The notes beneath the pieces were generated by a model. The model ran no database searches, was not told the DNA's origin, and was given only the letters and a program-made list of their open reading frames with translations. The translations under genes and the position numbers were made by a program. From Bacteroidota bacterium (GTDB taxonomy: Bacteria > Bacteroidota > Bacteroidia > 2-12-FULL-35-15): a stretch of 45,257 nucleotides of DNA. Positions 27,204 to 36,498 of the stretch are shown piece by piece (position 1 is the stretch's first letter; each line of letters starts with the position of its first letter). The stretch lies in assembly GCA_016707685.1 (NCBI GenBank), contig JADJHE010000036.1:1-45257 (forward strand). The letters are read 5' to 3'.

Positions 27204-27251
27204 TGTTTATAGAATAAAGACTAAAAGATGCAAGAATAAAGAGTTCAACTC

Positions 27252-27608
27252 TTATTTCGTGTCTACTTTTTCTCTAAATGTAAAAATCATTTTTTGTACT
27301 TCTTTTACTAACTTCAAGCATTGGTTTAATACATCTTTTTTGCCATAATTCCTTCGTTCACTGATTAGTAGTTGAGTTTCTAATTCATAAGCCGAGCAAA
27401 GTGAAATAGAAAGATATTCTTTAAATTGAAGACTAGTTCTTTTGCCTGATCCTTCTGCAATATTTGAAGGAATGGAACAAGATGACCTGTTCATTTGATC
27501 AGCTAAATTAAAACGTTCTTCTTTCGGCAAATCTTTACAATATAAAAAAACGATATCTGTTAAATCCATTGATTTTTGCCAGATTAATAATTGCCTAAAA
27601 TTATGCAT
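27252..27608 (-). CDS. Four-helix-bundle (S23 / rRNA intervening-sequence-type) protein
   Basis: This 118-residue protein has the S23 family signature: FRQLLIWQKSMDLTDIVF, ADQMNRSSCSIPSNIAEGSGKRTSLQFKEYLSISLCSAYELETQL and a C-terminal helix. Such proteins were first seen encoded in 23S rRNA intervening sequences but are widespread in Bacteroidota as stand-alone genes. They are often inserted between other genes and flanked by short repeats. Here both flanks carry related AAGACTAAAAGA-like and AAGAATAAAGAG-like words (27215-27245 and, inverted, 27607-27640). The function is unknown; it may be carried by a small mobile unit. It interrupts an otherwise conserved miaB-regulator pair. Confidence 0.88.
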   Translation of the reverse strand: MHNFRQLLIWQKSMDLTDIVFLYCKDLPKEERFNLADQMNRSSCSIPSNIAEGSGKRTSLQFKEYLSISLCSAYELETQLLISERRNYGKKDVLNQCLKLVKEVQKMIFTFREKVDTK

Positions 27609-27640
27609 CGTCTTTCTTCTTTACTCTAAACTCTTTTGTC

Positions 27641-29074
27641 TTAATGAACCACTTTACCAATCAATGTTGCACCAGTACATTCTTCTGCTAAAACATTCAC
27701 ATAATCGCCAGGTTTGTAATTTTCTTTTGGAAAAACAACCACTAAACTTTGTGAGTTTCTTCCAAAAAGTTGTTCCTTCGATTTTTTTGAAACACCTTCC
27801 ACTAGCACTCTGTGAACTTTTCCTAAACCTTCTTTTGTTCGTTCAGCCGAATGTTTTAATTGCAATTCTACAATCTCTGCTAATCGTCTGCTTTTTACTT
27901 CTGCAGGAACATCATCTTTGTATTTTCGTTCTGCCAATGTTTTTGGTCGTTCGCTATACGCAAACATGTAGCCAAAATCATATTTGACATATTCCATCAA
28001 CGATAATGTGTCATTATGCTCTTCTTCTGTTTCAGAACAAAAGCCAGTAATGATATCCATTGAAATGGCACAATCAGGAATGATTTTACGAATTGATTCA
28101 ATGCGGTTCATGTACCATTCGCGTGTATAACCACGATTCATCATTTCTAATATGCGTGTGTTTCCTGACTGAACGGGTAAATGGATATAATTGCAAATAT
28201 TTTCATGTTTAGCAATTGCATACAACACATCATCCGTCATGTCTTTCGGATGGGATGTACTGAATCGAACTCTTAATTCAGGATTTACCAAGGCTACTTT
28301 TTCAAGTAGCTGTGCAAATGTTGTTGCATTTTGTAATTCTTCAGCCGATGGATTTTCTTTTTTCAAACCTCCACCTGTCCACAAATACGAATCAACATTT
28401 TGTCCTAGCAAGGTTACCTCACGGTATCCTTGGTTAAATAAATCATGCGCTTCTTTTACAATTGTTTCTGGATCTCTGCTGCGTTCTCGTCCTCGGGTAA
28501 ATGGAACAACACAAAATGCACACATGTTATCACAACCGCGTGTAATGCTAATGAATGCAGTAACGCCATTGCTTCCTAAACGAACTGGTGCAATATCCGC
28601 GTATGTTTCTTCTTTTGACAAAAGCACATTTACAGCCTTTTGGCCAGTTTCTGCAATCTCAATCAATTCAGGTAAACTTCTGTAAGCATCAGGACCAACA
28701 ACTATGTCCACCAATTTTTCTTCTTCTAAAAATTGTGCTTTCAGTCGTTCGGCCATACAGCCCAAAACACCAACAATTAAATCCGGATTTGTCTTTTTTG
28801 CTTTTTTGTATTCGGTCAAACGCTGGCGTACACGTTGTTCTGCACCTTCGCGAATTGCACAAGTATTTACAAATATTACATCGGCTTCAAAAAAATCTTT
28901 TGTGGTTTCAAATCCCTTATCTTTCAATATGGAAGCTACAATCTCACTGTCCGAAAAATTCATTGCACAGCCATAGCTTTCTAAAAAAAGCTTCTTTCCG
29001 TTCGAATTTTCTGGTTTACTAATCATCAAGGCCTCGCCTTGTTTACTTTCATCTATAACTTTATGCTCGCTCAT
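27641..29074 (-). CDS. miaB: tRNA-2-methylthio-N6-dimethylallyladenosine synthase
   Basis: This 477-residue radical-SAM enzyme methylthiolates i6A37 in tRNAs reading UNN codons. The N-terminal UPF0004 domain holds three cluster cysteines (ESYGCAMN, VNTCAIREGAEQR, GVLGCMAERL). The radical-SAM motif C-x3-C-x2-C is in RGCDNMCAFCVVPFTRGRERSR. Further landmarks are EVTLLGQNVDSY, YIHLPVQSGNTRIL and MNRGYTREWY. A C-terminal TRAM domain ends IGKVVH. The length and order are as expected. It is the first gene of the minus-strand block and diverges from topA. Confidence 0.96.
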   Translation of the reverse strand: MSEHKVIDESKQGEALMISKPENSNGKKLFLESYGCAMNFSDSEIVASILKDKGFETTKDFFEADVIFVNTCAIREGAEQRVRQRLTEYKKAKKTNPDLIVGVLGCMAERLKAQFLEEEKLVDIVVGPDAYRSLPELIEIAETGQKAVNVLLSKEETYADIAPVRLGSNGVTAFISITRGCDNMCAFCVVPFTRGRERSRDPETIVKEAHDLFNQGYREVTLLGQNVDSYLWTGGGLKKENPSAEELQNATTFAQLLEKVALVNPELRVRFSTSHPKDMTDDVLYAIAKHENICNYIHLPVQSGNTRILEMMNRGYTREWYMNRIESIRKIIPDCAISMDIITGFCSETEEEHNDTLSLMEYVKYDFGYMFAYSERPKTLAERKYKDDVPAEVKSRRLAEIVELQLKHSAERTKEGLGKVHRVLVEGVSKKSKEQLFGRNSQSLVVVFPKENYKPGDYVNVLAEECTGATLIGKVVH

Positions 29075-29210
29075 TTTTTTATTTAATGGAACGCAAAGGT
29101 AATCAAAAACAATTGTGTGACAAAATGGCGTAGTTTTATATTTTTTAAAAAATATTTGGAAAATTTATATATATATTTATATATATATGTACTGACATTT
29201 GCAAATTGAA

Positions 29211-29243
29211 TTTGGAAATATCGTTTTTGATTTGCTTTCTTTG
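29211..29243 (+). promoter_or_regulatory. Candidate topA promoter
   Basis: TTTG at 29211-29214 lies 21 bases before TTTCTTTG (29236-29243), a loose fit to the Bacteroidota -33/-7 pattern, about 65 bp upstream of the topA start. An AT-alternating tract (about 29166-29190) precedes it and may ease melting. This is weak evidence. Confidence 0.3.
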
Positions 29244-29306
29244 CAACAAATTTTTTGAAAGGAGTCCTCTCAAAAAACAGAAGATTGTCATTTAAAACAA
29301 AAATGT

Positions 29307-31754
29307 ATGAGCAAAAATTTAGTGATTGTGGAGTCCCCTGCAAAGGCAAAAACGATTGAAGGTTTTTTAGGAGAAGGGTATACTGTAAAGTCTAGTTTTG
29401 GGCACGTTCGAGATCTAGCAAAGAAAGGTTTAGGAGTTGATATCGCCAATAAATTTTCACCCACTTATGAAATATCACCCGATAAAACAAAAGTGGTGAA
29501 CGAATTAAAATCATTAGCAAAGAAGGCCGACATGATTTGGTTAGCAACCGATGAGGACCGTGAGGGAGAAGCAATATCTTGGCATTTATATGAATCATTG
29601 GGTTTAACTGAAAAGAATACAAAACGTATTGTTTTTCATGAAATCACAAAGCCTGCAATTAAAAATGCAATTGCAAATCCACGCACAATCGACAAACATT
29701 TAGTAGATGCGCAACAAGCTCGAAGAATTTTGGATCGTTTAGTTGGTTTTGAACTTTCACCTATTTTATGGAAAAAAGTTCGTCCATCCTTATCTGCTGG
29801 TCGTGTTCAATCAGTAGCGGTTCGATTGATTGTTGAACGTGAGCGAGAAGTAATGAACTTTAAAAGTGTTTCAAACTATAGAGTAGTAGCAAACTTTGTT
29901 TCTGGAAATTCAACAGTAAAAGCAGAATTAAACAAAAAATTTGCTAGTCATGAAGAAGCAAAAGCATTTTTGAAAAAATGTGAAAGCTCTGATTTTGTTA
30001 TTGATTCAGTTGAAACAAAACCTACAAAAAAATCACCATCTGCACCTTTTACAACATCTACATTGCAACAGGAAGCTGCACGTAAATTAGGATTTTCTGT
30101 TGCTCAAACAATGGTAGTGGCGCAACGTTTATACGAAAGCGGAAAGATTACTTACATGAGAACAGATTCTGTGAATTTATCAGAGACTGCTATTAATCAA
30201 GCAAAAGAAGCAATCACAGGAAATTATGGTGAAAAATATTTAAACATACGTCAGTATAAAACCAAATCAAAAGGGGCACAAGAAGCCCATGAAGCAATTC
30301 GTCCAACCTATATTCAAAATCAAACTGTTGATGGTGATGCAGGTGAAAAACGTTTGTATGATTTGATATGGAAACGTACCATTTCATCGCAAATGAGTGA
30401 TGCTGAATTGGAAAAAACAACAGCTGTAATCTCTGTTTCCAATGCGACTGAAAAATTTGTGGCGCAAGGTGAAGTATTGAAATTTGATGGTTTCTTGAAA
30501 GTATATTTAGAAGGAACCGATGATGAAGATGAAGAAAATCAAGAAGGAATGTTGCCTCCAATAAAAATGGGAGAGAAGTTGGGTATGAATGAAATTACTG
30601 CAACGCAACGTTTTACGCATCATCCAGCAAGATACACCGAGGCAAGTTTGGTGAAAAAATTAGAAGAGTTGGGTATTGGTCGTCCTTCGACTTATGCTCC
30701 AACTATTTCAACTGTTCAAAAACGTGGATATGTTGTGAAGGAGGATAGAGAAGGAGTTCAACGTAATTTTAATGTAATTACATTGAAGTCGAATAAAGTT
30801 GTTGAAGAGGTGAAAACGGAAGGTACTGGAGCAGAAAAAAATAAAATGTTTCCTACCGATATCGGAATGGTTGTGAATGACTTTTTGTTGAAAGAGTTTC
30901 CGAAAATTTTAGATTTTAATTTTACTGCAAAAGTAGAAGAGGAGTTCGATGAGATTGCCGAAGGCAAAATTAATTGGACAAAAATGTTGGCTGATTTTTA
31001 TACGCCATTTCACAAAAGTGTAGAAAATACATCTGAAAATTCGGAACGTGCTAGTGGCGAACGATTGTTGGGTATTGACCCTACAACAGGTAAAAATGTA
31101 TACGTACGTATTGGTCGATTTGGTCCAATGGCACAGTTAGGTGAAGGTGATGATGAAAACAACAAGCCAAAATTTGCAAGCTTAAGAAAAGATCAACGTT
31201 TAGAAACAATTACATTCGAAGAGGCTCTTGATTTATTTAAATTGCCGCGTGTTGCTGGCGAATTTGAAGGAAAAGAGATGACTGTTGCAATTGGTCGTTT
31301 TGGTCCATACGTTCGACACAACAGTATTTTTGTTTCCTTGAAAAAAGAAGATGATCCGATGACTGTAACTGCTGATCGTTGTATCGAATTGATTTTAGCA
31401 AAACGTCAAGCAGAAATTGATAAATACATTAAAACATTCCCAGAAAATCCAGAAGTACAATTGTTGAACGGAAGATGGGGCCCATACTTGGTAATAGGTG
31501 ATAATAATTTCAAATTACCAAAAGGTATTGATCCTAAATCATTGTCGTTGCAAGATTGTTTGGACATAGCAGCAGATCCTAAAAATGCAAGTAAAGGAAA
31601 TCGTTTTAAGAAAAAGACAGCATTTAAGGCTGCTCCTGCAAAAAAAGTAGCGGCAAAGAAAGCCGCAGTTAAGAAGACGGCAGCGAAAAAAACAGCAGTA
31701 AAGAAAACAGCAGTAAAGAAAACGGCTGCTAAAAAAGTTGCAAAAAAGAAATAA
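29307..31754 (+). CDS. topA: DNA topoisomerase I with lysine-rich C-terminal tail
   Basis: This 815-residue type IA topoisomerase relaxes negative supercoils. The Toprim domain begins NLVIVESPAKAKTIEGFLG and holds ATDEDREGEAI. The catalytic tyrosine is Y283 in KITYMRTDSVNLS. Next come HEAIRPT and the LGIGRPSTYA block. The C-terminus has Topo-C repeat units (GRFGPMAQLGEGD, IGRFGPYVRHN, NGRWGPYLVIGDNN) but no Cys4 zinc fingers. It finishes with about 50 residues of KKTAAKK / AAVKKTA repeats like a histone-H1 tail, which should bind DNA nonspecifically and aid processivity. The gene diverges from miaB, and its frame is clean. Confidence 0.97.
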   Translation: MSKNLVIVESPAKAKTIEGFLGEGYTVKSSFGHVRDLAKKGLGVDIANKFSPTYEISPDKTKVVNELKSLAKKADMIWLATDEDREGEAISWHLYESLGLTEKNTKRIVFHEITKPAIKNAIANPRTIDKHLVDAQQARRILDRLVGFELSPILWKKVRPSLSAGRVQSVAVRLIVEREREVMNFKSVSNYRVVANFVSGNSTVKAELNKKFASHEEAKAFLKKCESSDFVIDSVETKPTKKSPSAPFTTSTLQQEAARKLGFSVAQTMVVAQRLYESGKITYMRTDSVNLSETAINQAKEAITGNYGEKYLNIRQYKTKSKGAQEAHEAIRPTYIQNQTVDGDAGEKRLYDLIWKRTISSQMSDAELEKTTAVISVSNATEKFVAQGEVLKFDGFLKVYLEGTDDEDEENQEGMLPPIKMGEKLGMNEITATQRFTHHPARYTEASLVKKLEELGIGRPSTYAPTISTVQKRGYVVKEDREGVQRNFNVITLKSNKVVEEVKTEGTGAEKNKMFPTDIGMVVNDFLLKEFPKILDFNFTAKVEEEFDEIAEGKINWTKMLADFYTPFHKSVENTSENSERASGERLLGIDPTTGKNVYVRIGRFGPMAQLGEGDDENNKPKFASLRKDQRLETITFEEALDLFKLPRVAGEFEGKEMTVAIGRFGPYVRHNSIFVSLKKEDDPMTVTADRCIELILAKRQAEIDKYIKTFPENPEVQLLNGRWGPYLVIGDNNFKLPKGIDPKSLSLQDCLDIAADPKNASKGNRFKKKTAFKAAPAKKVAAKKAAVKKTAAKKTAVKKTAVKKTAAKKVAKKK
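31630..31750 (+). repeat. In-gene repeats coding the KKTAAKK tail of TopA
   Basis: This run of related 12-15-bp units (forms of GCAGTAAAGAAAACA) encodes the alternating Lys-Lys-Thr/Ala-Ala pattern at the end of TopA. Such tracts change length easily, so unit number may vary between strains. Confidence 0.7.
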
Positions 31755-31803
31755 TGCTATATTCGATTCATCAATTAAAATTTGAAACGATTAACTAGTT
31801 ACT

Positions 31804-32973
31804 ATGCAAGAATATTTTACTCCAATTGATGTTGCTGATTTTAATGGAAGCAAATTCTATTCAGAAACAGCTTATGGAAAAATAATAAATAGTTACACAA
31901 AAGGAGAGAATTTCCCTGATTTGGAAAATATTCAATTGGCAATAATTGGGATAGAAGAGGATCGTAAAGCTTTGAATAATGAAGGTTGTGGCTTGGCTGC
32001 AGATTATGTTCGTGAAAATTTATTCAAATTGTTTCAAGGAAATTACCATGCAAAAATTGTCGATTTAGGAAACATTAAAAAAGGCAACTCTATAGATGAT
32101 AGTTATTTTGCTGTAACAGATGTTATCGCACAGTTATTGAAAAAAAATATTGTTCCAATCATTATTGGTGGCGGACAAGATTTAACCTATTGCAATTATT
32201 TAGCCTACCAAAAGATGGAACAAACGATTAATATCGTTGCTGTTGATTCAGCTTTCGATATTGGTGATGGTGATGCTGATTTAAATTCTCAAAGTTATTT
32301 AAGTAAAATCATTTTACATAAACCCAACATCTTGTTTAACTACAGCAATGTAGGGTATCAAACTTATTTTGTTGATCAAAACTCGGTTGAGTTAATGAAC
32401 AAATTGTATTTTGATGCTCATCGTCTAGGCGCTTTGCGTAAAAATATGGAAGATGTGGAGCCTATTGTTCGCAATGCAGATGTTGTTAGTTTTGATATCT
32501 CTGCAATCCGTCAGTGCGATGCATTCGGAAATGCAAATGCATCACCAAATGGTTTTTATGGTGAAGAAGCTTGTCAGATTACACGTTATGCAGGAATGAG
32601 TGATAAATTGACATCGATAGGGTTTTATGAAATAAACCCGGCATTTGATACGAATAAACAAACGGCTCATTTGGTTGCACAAATGATTTGGTATTTTATA
32701 GACGGTTTTTATAATCGAAAGAAAGATTATCCGATTGTCGACAAGTCGGAATACACCAAGTACCGTGTTTCGATAACCAACCATGAACACGAGATTGTTT
32801 TTTATAAAAGCAACAAGAGTGATCGCTGGTGGATGGACGTTCCGTACCCAATAAACCATCAAATAAAGTTCGAACGCCATCACATGGTTCCATGCTCGTA
32901 TAGTGATTATGAGACGGCTTGTAGGGATGAAATGCCTGACCGTTGGTGGCAGACATATCAAAAATTGGGATGA
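31804..32973 (+). CDS. Arginase/formimidoylglutamase-fold protein with altered metal site
   Basis: This 389-residue protein has the ureohydrolase (arginase, agmatinase, formimidoylglutamase) fold: LAIIGIEEDRKALNNEGCGLAADYVR, VPIIIGGGQDLTYCNYLAY, IVAVDSAFDIGDGDADL and VVSFDISAIRQCDAFGNA. In active enzymes these blocks supply six Mn ligands. Here GGGHD is GGGQD (Q125), D-A-H-x-D is D148-S-A150-F-D152, and D-x-D is D231-I-S233. Three ligands are lost, so ordinary ureohydrolase activity is doubtful. The C-terminal part (about residues 310-389, with ITNHEHEIVFYKSNKSDRWW) is extra to the fold. The gene lies directly before the T9SS cluster, an arrangement I recall from other Bacteroidota. A structural or regulatory role is inference. 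Confidence 0.85.
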   Translation: MQEYFTPIDVADFNGSKFYSETAYGKIINSYTKGENFPDLENIQLAIIGIEEDRKALNNEGCGLAADYVRENLFKLFQGNYHAKIVDLGNIKKGNSIDDSYFAVTDVIAQLLKKNIVPIIIGGGQDLTYCNYLAYQKMEQTINIVAVDSAFDIGDGDADLNSQSYLSKIILHKPNILFNYSNVGYQTYFVDQNSVELMNKLYFDAHRLGALRKNMEDVEPIVRNADVVSFDISAIRQCDAFGNANASPNGFYGEEACQITRYAGMSDKLTSIGFYEINPAFDTNKQTAHLVAQMIWYFIDGFYNRKKDYPIVDKSEYTKYRVSITNHEHEIVFYKSNKSDRWWMDVPYPINHQIKFERHHMVPCSYSDYETACRDEMPDRWWQTYQKLG

Positions 32974-33020
32974 TAAATCATGAGAAATAATACACTTTGA
33001 ACAATAAATTGTTTAAAAAA

Positions 33021-33051
33021 TTTGTTTTTTATAAACTTATGTTTAATTTAG
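33021..33051 (+). promoter_or_regulatory. Bacteroidota-type promoter of the T9SS operon
   Basis: TTTG (33021-33024), 19 bases, then TAATTTAG (33044-33051) fits the TTTG-N19-TAnnTTTG consensus at spacing and at most positions. It lies 68 bp upstream of the porP/sprF ATG (33119) in an otherwise very AT-rich gap after the arginase-fold gene. Confidence 0.55.
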
Positions 33052-33118
33052 CGACCTGACTTTAGTATAAATTTACTGTAAAAAAGAAAAACTTTGTTAA
33101 TTATTTAACACAGAAAAC

Positions 33119-34099
33119 ATGAAAAAAACCCTTACTACTATTGCTTTATCAATTACTGGATTGGTAGCTTTTGCACAGCAAGATGCTCAATTTAGTATGA
33201 ACATGTTTAACCGTTTAGCAGTGAACCCTGGCTATGCTGGAACAAACAAAGCATTGTGTGCTACATTGTTGTATCGTCAACAATGGACAAGTTTTCCTGG
33301 TGCTCCTAAAACAGGATTATTGAGTGTTGATTACGGTCAAATTGCTCATGGTGGTATTGGCTTGACAGTAGATCAAGATCAGTTAGGATTTGAAAAAACA
33401 TTAAAAGCTAAATTAGCATATTCATTCCATCTTGCTGTTGGACCTGGTATTTTAGGTATTGGTTTAGATGCTGGTATGATTCAAAAATCAATTGATGGTA
33501 CAAAATGGTTAGCGCCAGATGGTAGTAATAGTCAAGGAACAGGCACTGCTAACACAGATCAAGCTATTCCTTGGGGTGGTGCAGCAGCTACTACATATGA
33601 TGTAGGATTTGGTTTGTATTATACTACTAGTAAATTTTATGTAGGTTTATCTTCATTGCATTTACCAGAGCAAACATTGTCAAAAAGTGGTGGAGCGGCT
33701 TCTTTAGCTTATAATTTTGATTACAAAGTTGCTCGTCACTATTATGTAATGGCTGGTTATACATTTGATTTGAACGAACAATTTAAATTAACTCCAGGCG
33801 TTTTAGCTAAGTCTGACGCTTCATCTACACAAGTTGATATCAATATGTTGTTAAAATGGAACAATATGGTATTTGTTGGTGCTTCTTACCGTTTAACGGA
33901 TGCTATTCCGGTGATGGCAGGTTTAGAGTGGCCAATGAAAAATCAAAAATCTACTTTAAAATTTGGTTACTCTTATGATTTAACATTGTCTGCTATCAAA
34001 AATCACAGCAGTGGAACTCATGAGATTATGTTAGGTTTCTGCCAAAAATTTGCTAAACCTGATAAAAAACAAGGTCACATGAATGTACGTTTCTTGTAA
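33119..34099 (+). CDS. PorP/SprF family T9SS outer-membrane protein
   Basis: This 326-residue protein has a signal peptide (TTIALSITGLVAFAQQ). The family opening is AQFSMNMFNRLAVNPGYAGTNKALCATLLYRQQWTSFPGAPKTG. A repeated amphipathic beta pattern follows, ending FGYSYDLTLSAIKNHSSGTHEIMLGFCQKF, with a typical C-terminal strand. It is probably a 14-strand outer-membrane barrel working with the gliding/T9SS machine. In Porphyromonas the order porP-porK-porL-porM-porN is the same. The family name is certain; which paralogue it corresponds to is not. Confidence 0.94.
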   Translation: MKKTLTTIALSITGLVAFAQQDAQFSMNMFNRLAVNPGYAGTNKALCATLLYRQQWTSFPGAPKTGLLSVDYGQIAHGGIGLTVDQDQLGFEKTLKAKLAYSFHLAVGPGILGIGLDAGMIQKSIDGTKWLAPDGSNSQGTGTANTDQAIPWGGAAATTYDVGFGLYYTTSKFYVGLSSLHLPEQTLSKSGGAASLAYNFDYKVARHYYVMAGYTFDLNEQFKLTPGVLAKSDASSTQVDINMLLKWNNMVFVGASYRLTDAIPVMAGLEWPMKNQKSTLKFGYSYDLTLSAIKNHSSGTHEIMLGFCQKFAKPDKKQGHMNVRFL

Positions 34100-34160
34100 A
34101 AATAAACTTTTTTGTAACCTTAACCAATAACTATCGTTTAAGCTACCCTGTTTCAATCTT

Positions 34161-34188
34161 AAATCACCATACAAATGTGTGGTGATTT
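34161..34188 (+). promoter_or_regulatory. Hairpin in porP-gldK gap
   Basis: AAATCACCATACA (34161-34173) pairs with TGTGTGGTGATTT (34176-34188) with one mismatch. No T-run follows, so it is more likely an mRNA-processing or stability hairpin than a terminator. It lies 37 bp before the gldK start. Confidence 0.5.
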
Positions 34189-34225
34189 CTAACAAAATAG
34201 GGGTTTAATATAAAAACAAAACAAA

Positions 34226-35654
34226 ATGAAAAAATTGCTCTTGTTAGGTTCTATTGTTACTTTGGCGAGTTGCCAACAGAGTACCGGAGAACTTGTAGGT
34301 GTTCACCCTCGTGCTGAGTGGTTCGATATCGATCCATTTGGTATGTTATATCTTCCAATGGGAAGTTACAATATGGGGCCAAGTGATGAGGATACTCCTT
34401 ATTCGCATACTACAAAATCGAAAACAGTTTCTGTTCAAGCTTTTTACATTGACCAAACAGAGATCTCTAATAATGAGTATCGTCAATTCGTATACTATGT
34501 AAAAGATTCATTGGCTCATCGTCATTTAATTGATGATGGTATTGGTGAACATGGCATTGCTGTAGATGATTATGGACAAGATATTGATCCTCCTTTGTTA
34601 AATTGGGAAGAGGAAATTGACTGGGAAGACCAAGGAACACGTGAGGCTTTAGAATTTATGTATCTTCCTCCTGAAGAGCGTTTTTATAAACGTAGACAGT
34701 TGGATACACGTAAGTTGAATTTTGAATACTATTGGATTAACTTCCGTATGGCTGCTCAAAAGTCAAATCGCTTTAAGCCAAACAAATCTCCTGATGCTAG
34801 TGGTCAAGATTTTATTAACGGTTGGGAAAATACATCTGTAGGTGATAACAAAACATTAGGTCATTATGATGTAAAAGATCCTATCTCTGATGGTAGCGGA
34901 AATTACAGCATGCGTGAGCGTAAAGATAAAGATCGTTCGGTATTTATTGTAAAGGATATTATTAATGTTTATCCTGACACATTAGCTTGGGTGCATGATT
35001 TCACATACTCATTCAATGAGCCTATGACAAATATGTACTTCTGGCATGTTGCTTATGATGATTATCCTGTTGTAGGTGTAACTTGGAAACAAGCTCGTGC
35101 ATTTTGTATTGGAGAACAGAATTGTTTAATAATTGGTTAGTAGCAAATGGTCAAACGTTTGTTAACGACTTCCGTTTACCAACTGAATCAGAGTGGGAAT
35201 ATGCAGCTCGTGGTGGTAATGCATTGAGTCCATATCCTTGGGGTGGTCCTTACATCAAAAATGCTCTTGGATGTTTCTTAGGTAACTTTAAACCAATGCG
35301 TGGTAACTATATTCTGATGGAGGTTTCCATACTGTTAAGATTTTATCTTACAATCCAAATGATTATGGTTTGTATTGTATGGCAGGAAATGCTTCTGAGT
35401 GGACAAGTAACGCATTTGATGAGTCAGCATACGATTTTGCTCATGATTTAAATCCAGATTACGTTTATGAAGCTCAAGATAATGAGGCAAACGTGTTAAA
35501 GCGTAAAGTAATACGTGGTGGTTCATGGAAAGATGTTGGTTACTATTTACAAACTAGTTCAAGAACTTATGAATACCAAGATACAGCAAAATGCTATATC
35601 GGTTTCAGATGTGTTCAAACATATTTAGGTCGTGCTAAATTCGATGACCTATAA
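34226..35654 (+). CDS. gldK: T9SS ring lipoprotein GldK/PorK (two frameshifts in this sequence)
   Basis: The signal peptide MKKLLLLGSIVTLASC ends in a lipobox (C16). The mature part is an FGE-sulfatase-like (SUMF1) domain: MLYLPMGSYNMGPSDEDTPY, FYIDQTEISNNEYRQFV, VGVTWKQARAFC, FRLPTESEWEYAARGG, CMAGNASEWTSNAFDES, VIRGGSWKD and CYIGFRCVQ. GldK forms the periplasmic ring with GldN under the outer membrane. Two single bases are missing. One is a T in TATT at 35107-35110, where ARAFCI should continue as WRTELFNNWLVANG. The other lies near 35308-35313, where MRGNY should continue as YSDGGFHTVKILSYN. Corrected length is about 476 residues, normal. The GldK family is not an active sulfatase-modifying enzyme. 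Confidence 0.95.
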
Positions 35655-35712
35655 AAAAGAAAAATCTCTAATCTAAATAAATCAATTATTAACAATTTAA
35701 ACTTTAAAAATT

Positions 35713-36498
35713 ATGGGTGGTAAAAAATGGAAAAGTTTCATGGCCAAATTATACGGATTTGGTGCGGCAATCGTAATCGTTGGTGCGATGTTTAAAATTA
35801 TGCACTGGCCTGGTGCGGGTCCAATGCTTGTTATTGGATTATCTACAGAGGCAGTTATCTTCTTTTTCTCGGCATTTGAGCCACCACACGAAGAGGTGGA
35901 TTGGAGTTTAGTATACCCAGAATTAGCTGGTATGCACGGTGAAGAAGGTGACAATGCGCATGCAAAAATTGAAGACAAAGGTTCTGTTACAGAACAATTA
36001 GACAATATGTTAGAAGATGCTAAAATCGGACCTGAATTAATTGCAAGTCTTGGTGAAGGTATGCGTCATTTAGGTGACCAAGCTAACAAAATGTCTAACA
36101 TTGCTGATGCATCTGTTGCAACAAATGAATATGTATCAAGTGTACAATCTGCTGCTAAAAATGTAGCTTCATTGTCAAGTTCTTATTCAAAAGCTGCTGA
36201 GTCATTAATGGGATTATCATTATCTAACGAAGATGGTGCTTCTTTCGGTGAGCAATTAAGCAAAGTTTCTAAAAATTTATCTGCATTAAATGCATCTTAC
36301 GAATTGCAATTGCAAGGTTCTAATGAGCATTTGAAGGCAACTTCTAAATTCTATGATGGTTTAGCTGATTTAATGAAAAACTTGAATGATTCGGTTGATG
36401 ATACAAGAAAATACAAAGACCAAATCGCTCAACTTTCTTCTAACTTAGAATCGTTGAACACTATTTATGGAAATATGTTAAATGCTATGAGAAAATAA
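35713..36498 (+). CDS. gldL: T9SS motor protein GldL/PorL
   Basis: This 261-residue inner-membrane protein has two transmembrane helices at the N-terminus (YGFGAAIVIVGAMFKIMHW and GPMLVIGLSTEAVIFFFSAF) joined by PGAG. E46 in the second helix (STEAVIFF) matches the conserved glutamate proposed to carry the proton flow that drives the GldL-GldM rotary motor. The cytoplasmic remainder is helical (LASLGEGMRHLGDQANKM; long coiled coil toward LESLNTIYGNMLNAMRK). The frame is clean. Its stop codon sits inside a terminator-like hairpin (36493-36522). Confidence 0.96.
   Translation: MGGKKWKSFMAKLYGFGAAIVIVGAMFKIMHWPGAGPMLVIGLSTEAVIFFFSAFEPPHEEVDWSLVYPELAGMHGEEGDNAHAKIEDKGSVTEQLDNMLEDAKIGPELIASLGEGMRHLGDQANKMSNIADASVATNEYVSSVQSAAKNVASLSSSYSKAAESLMGLSLSNEDGASFGEQLSKVSKNLSALNASYELQLQGSNEHLKATSKFYDGLADLMKNLNDSVDDTRKYKDQIAQLSSNLESLNTIYGNMLNAMRK

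Noticed and set aside
29166..29190. AT-alternating tract as a replication-origin element
   Set aside because: No DnaA boxes or dnaA/dnaN genes nearby. It is more simply part of the miaB-topA promoter region.
29083..29349. 88-residue minus-strand open frame between miaB and topA
   Set aside because: It covers the shared promoter region and the start of topA. Its composition is that of reversed AT-rich DNA and it has no family match I know.
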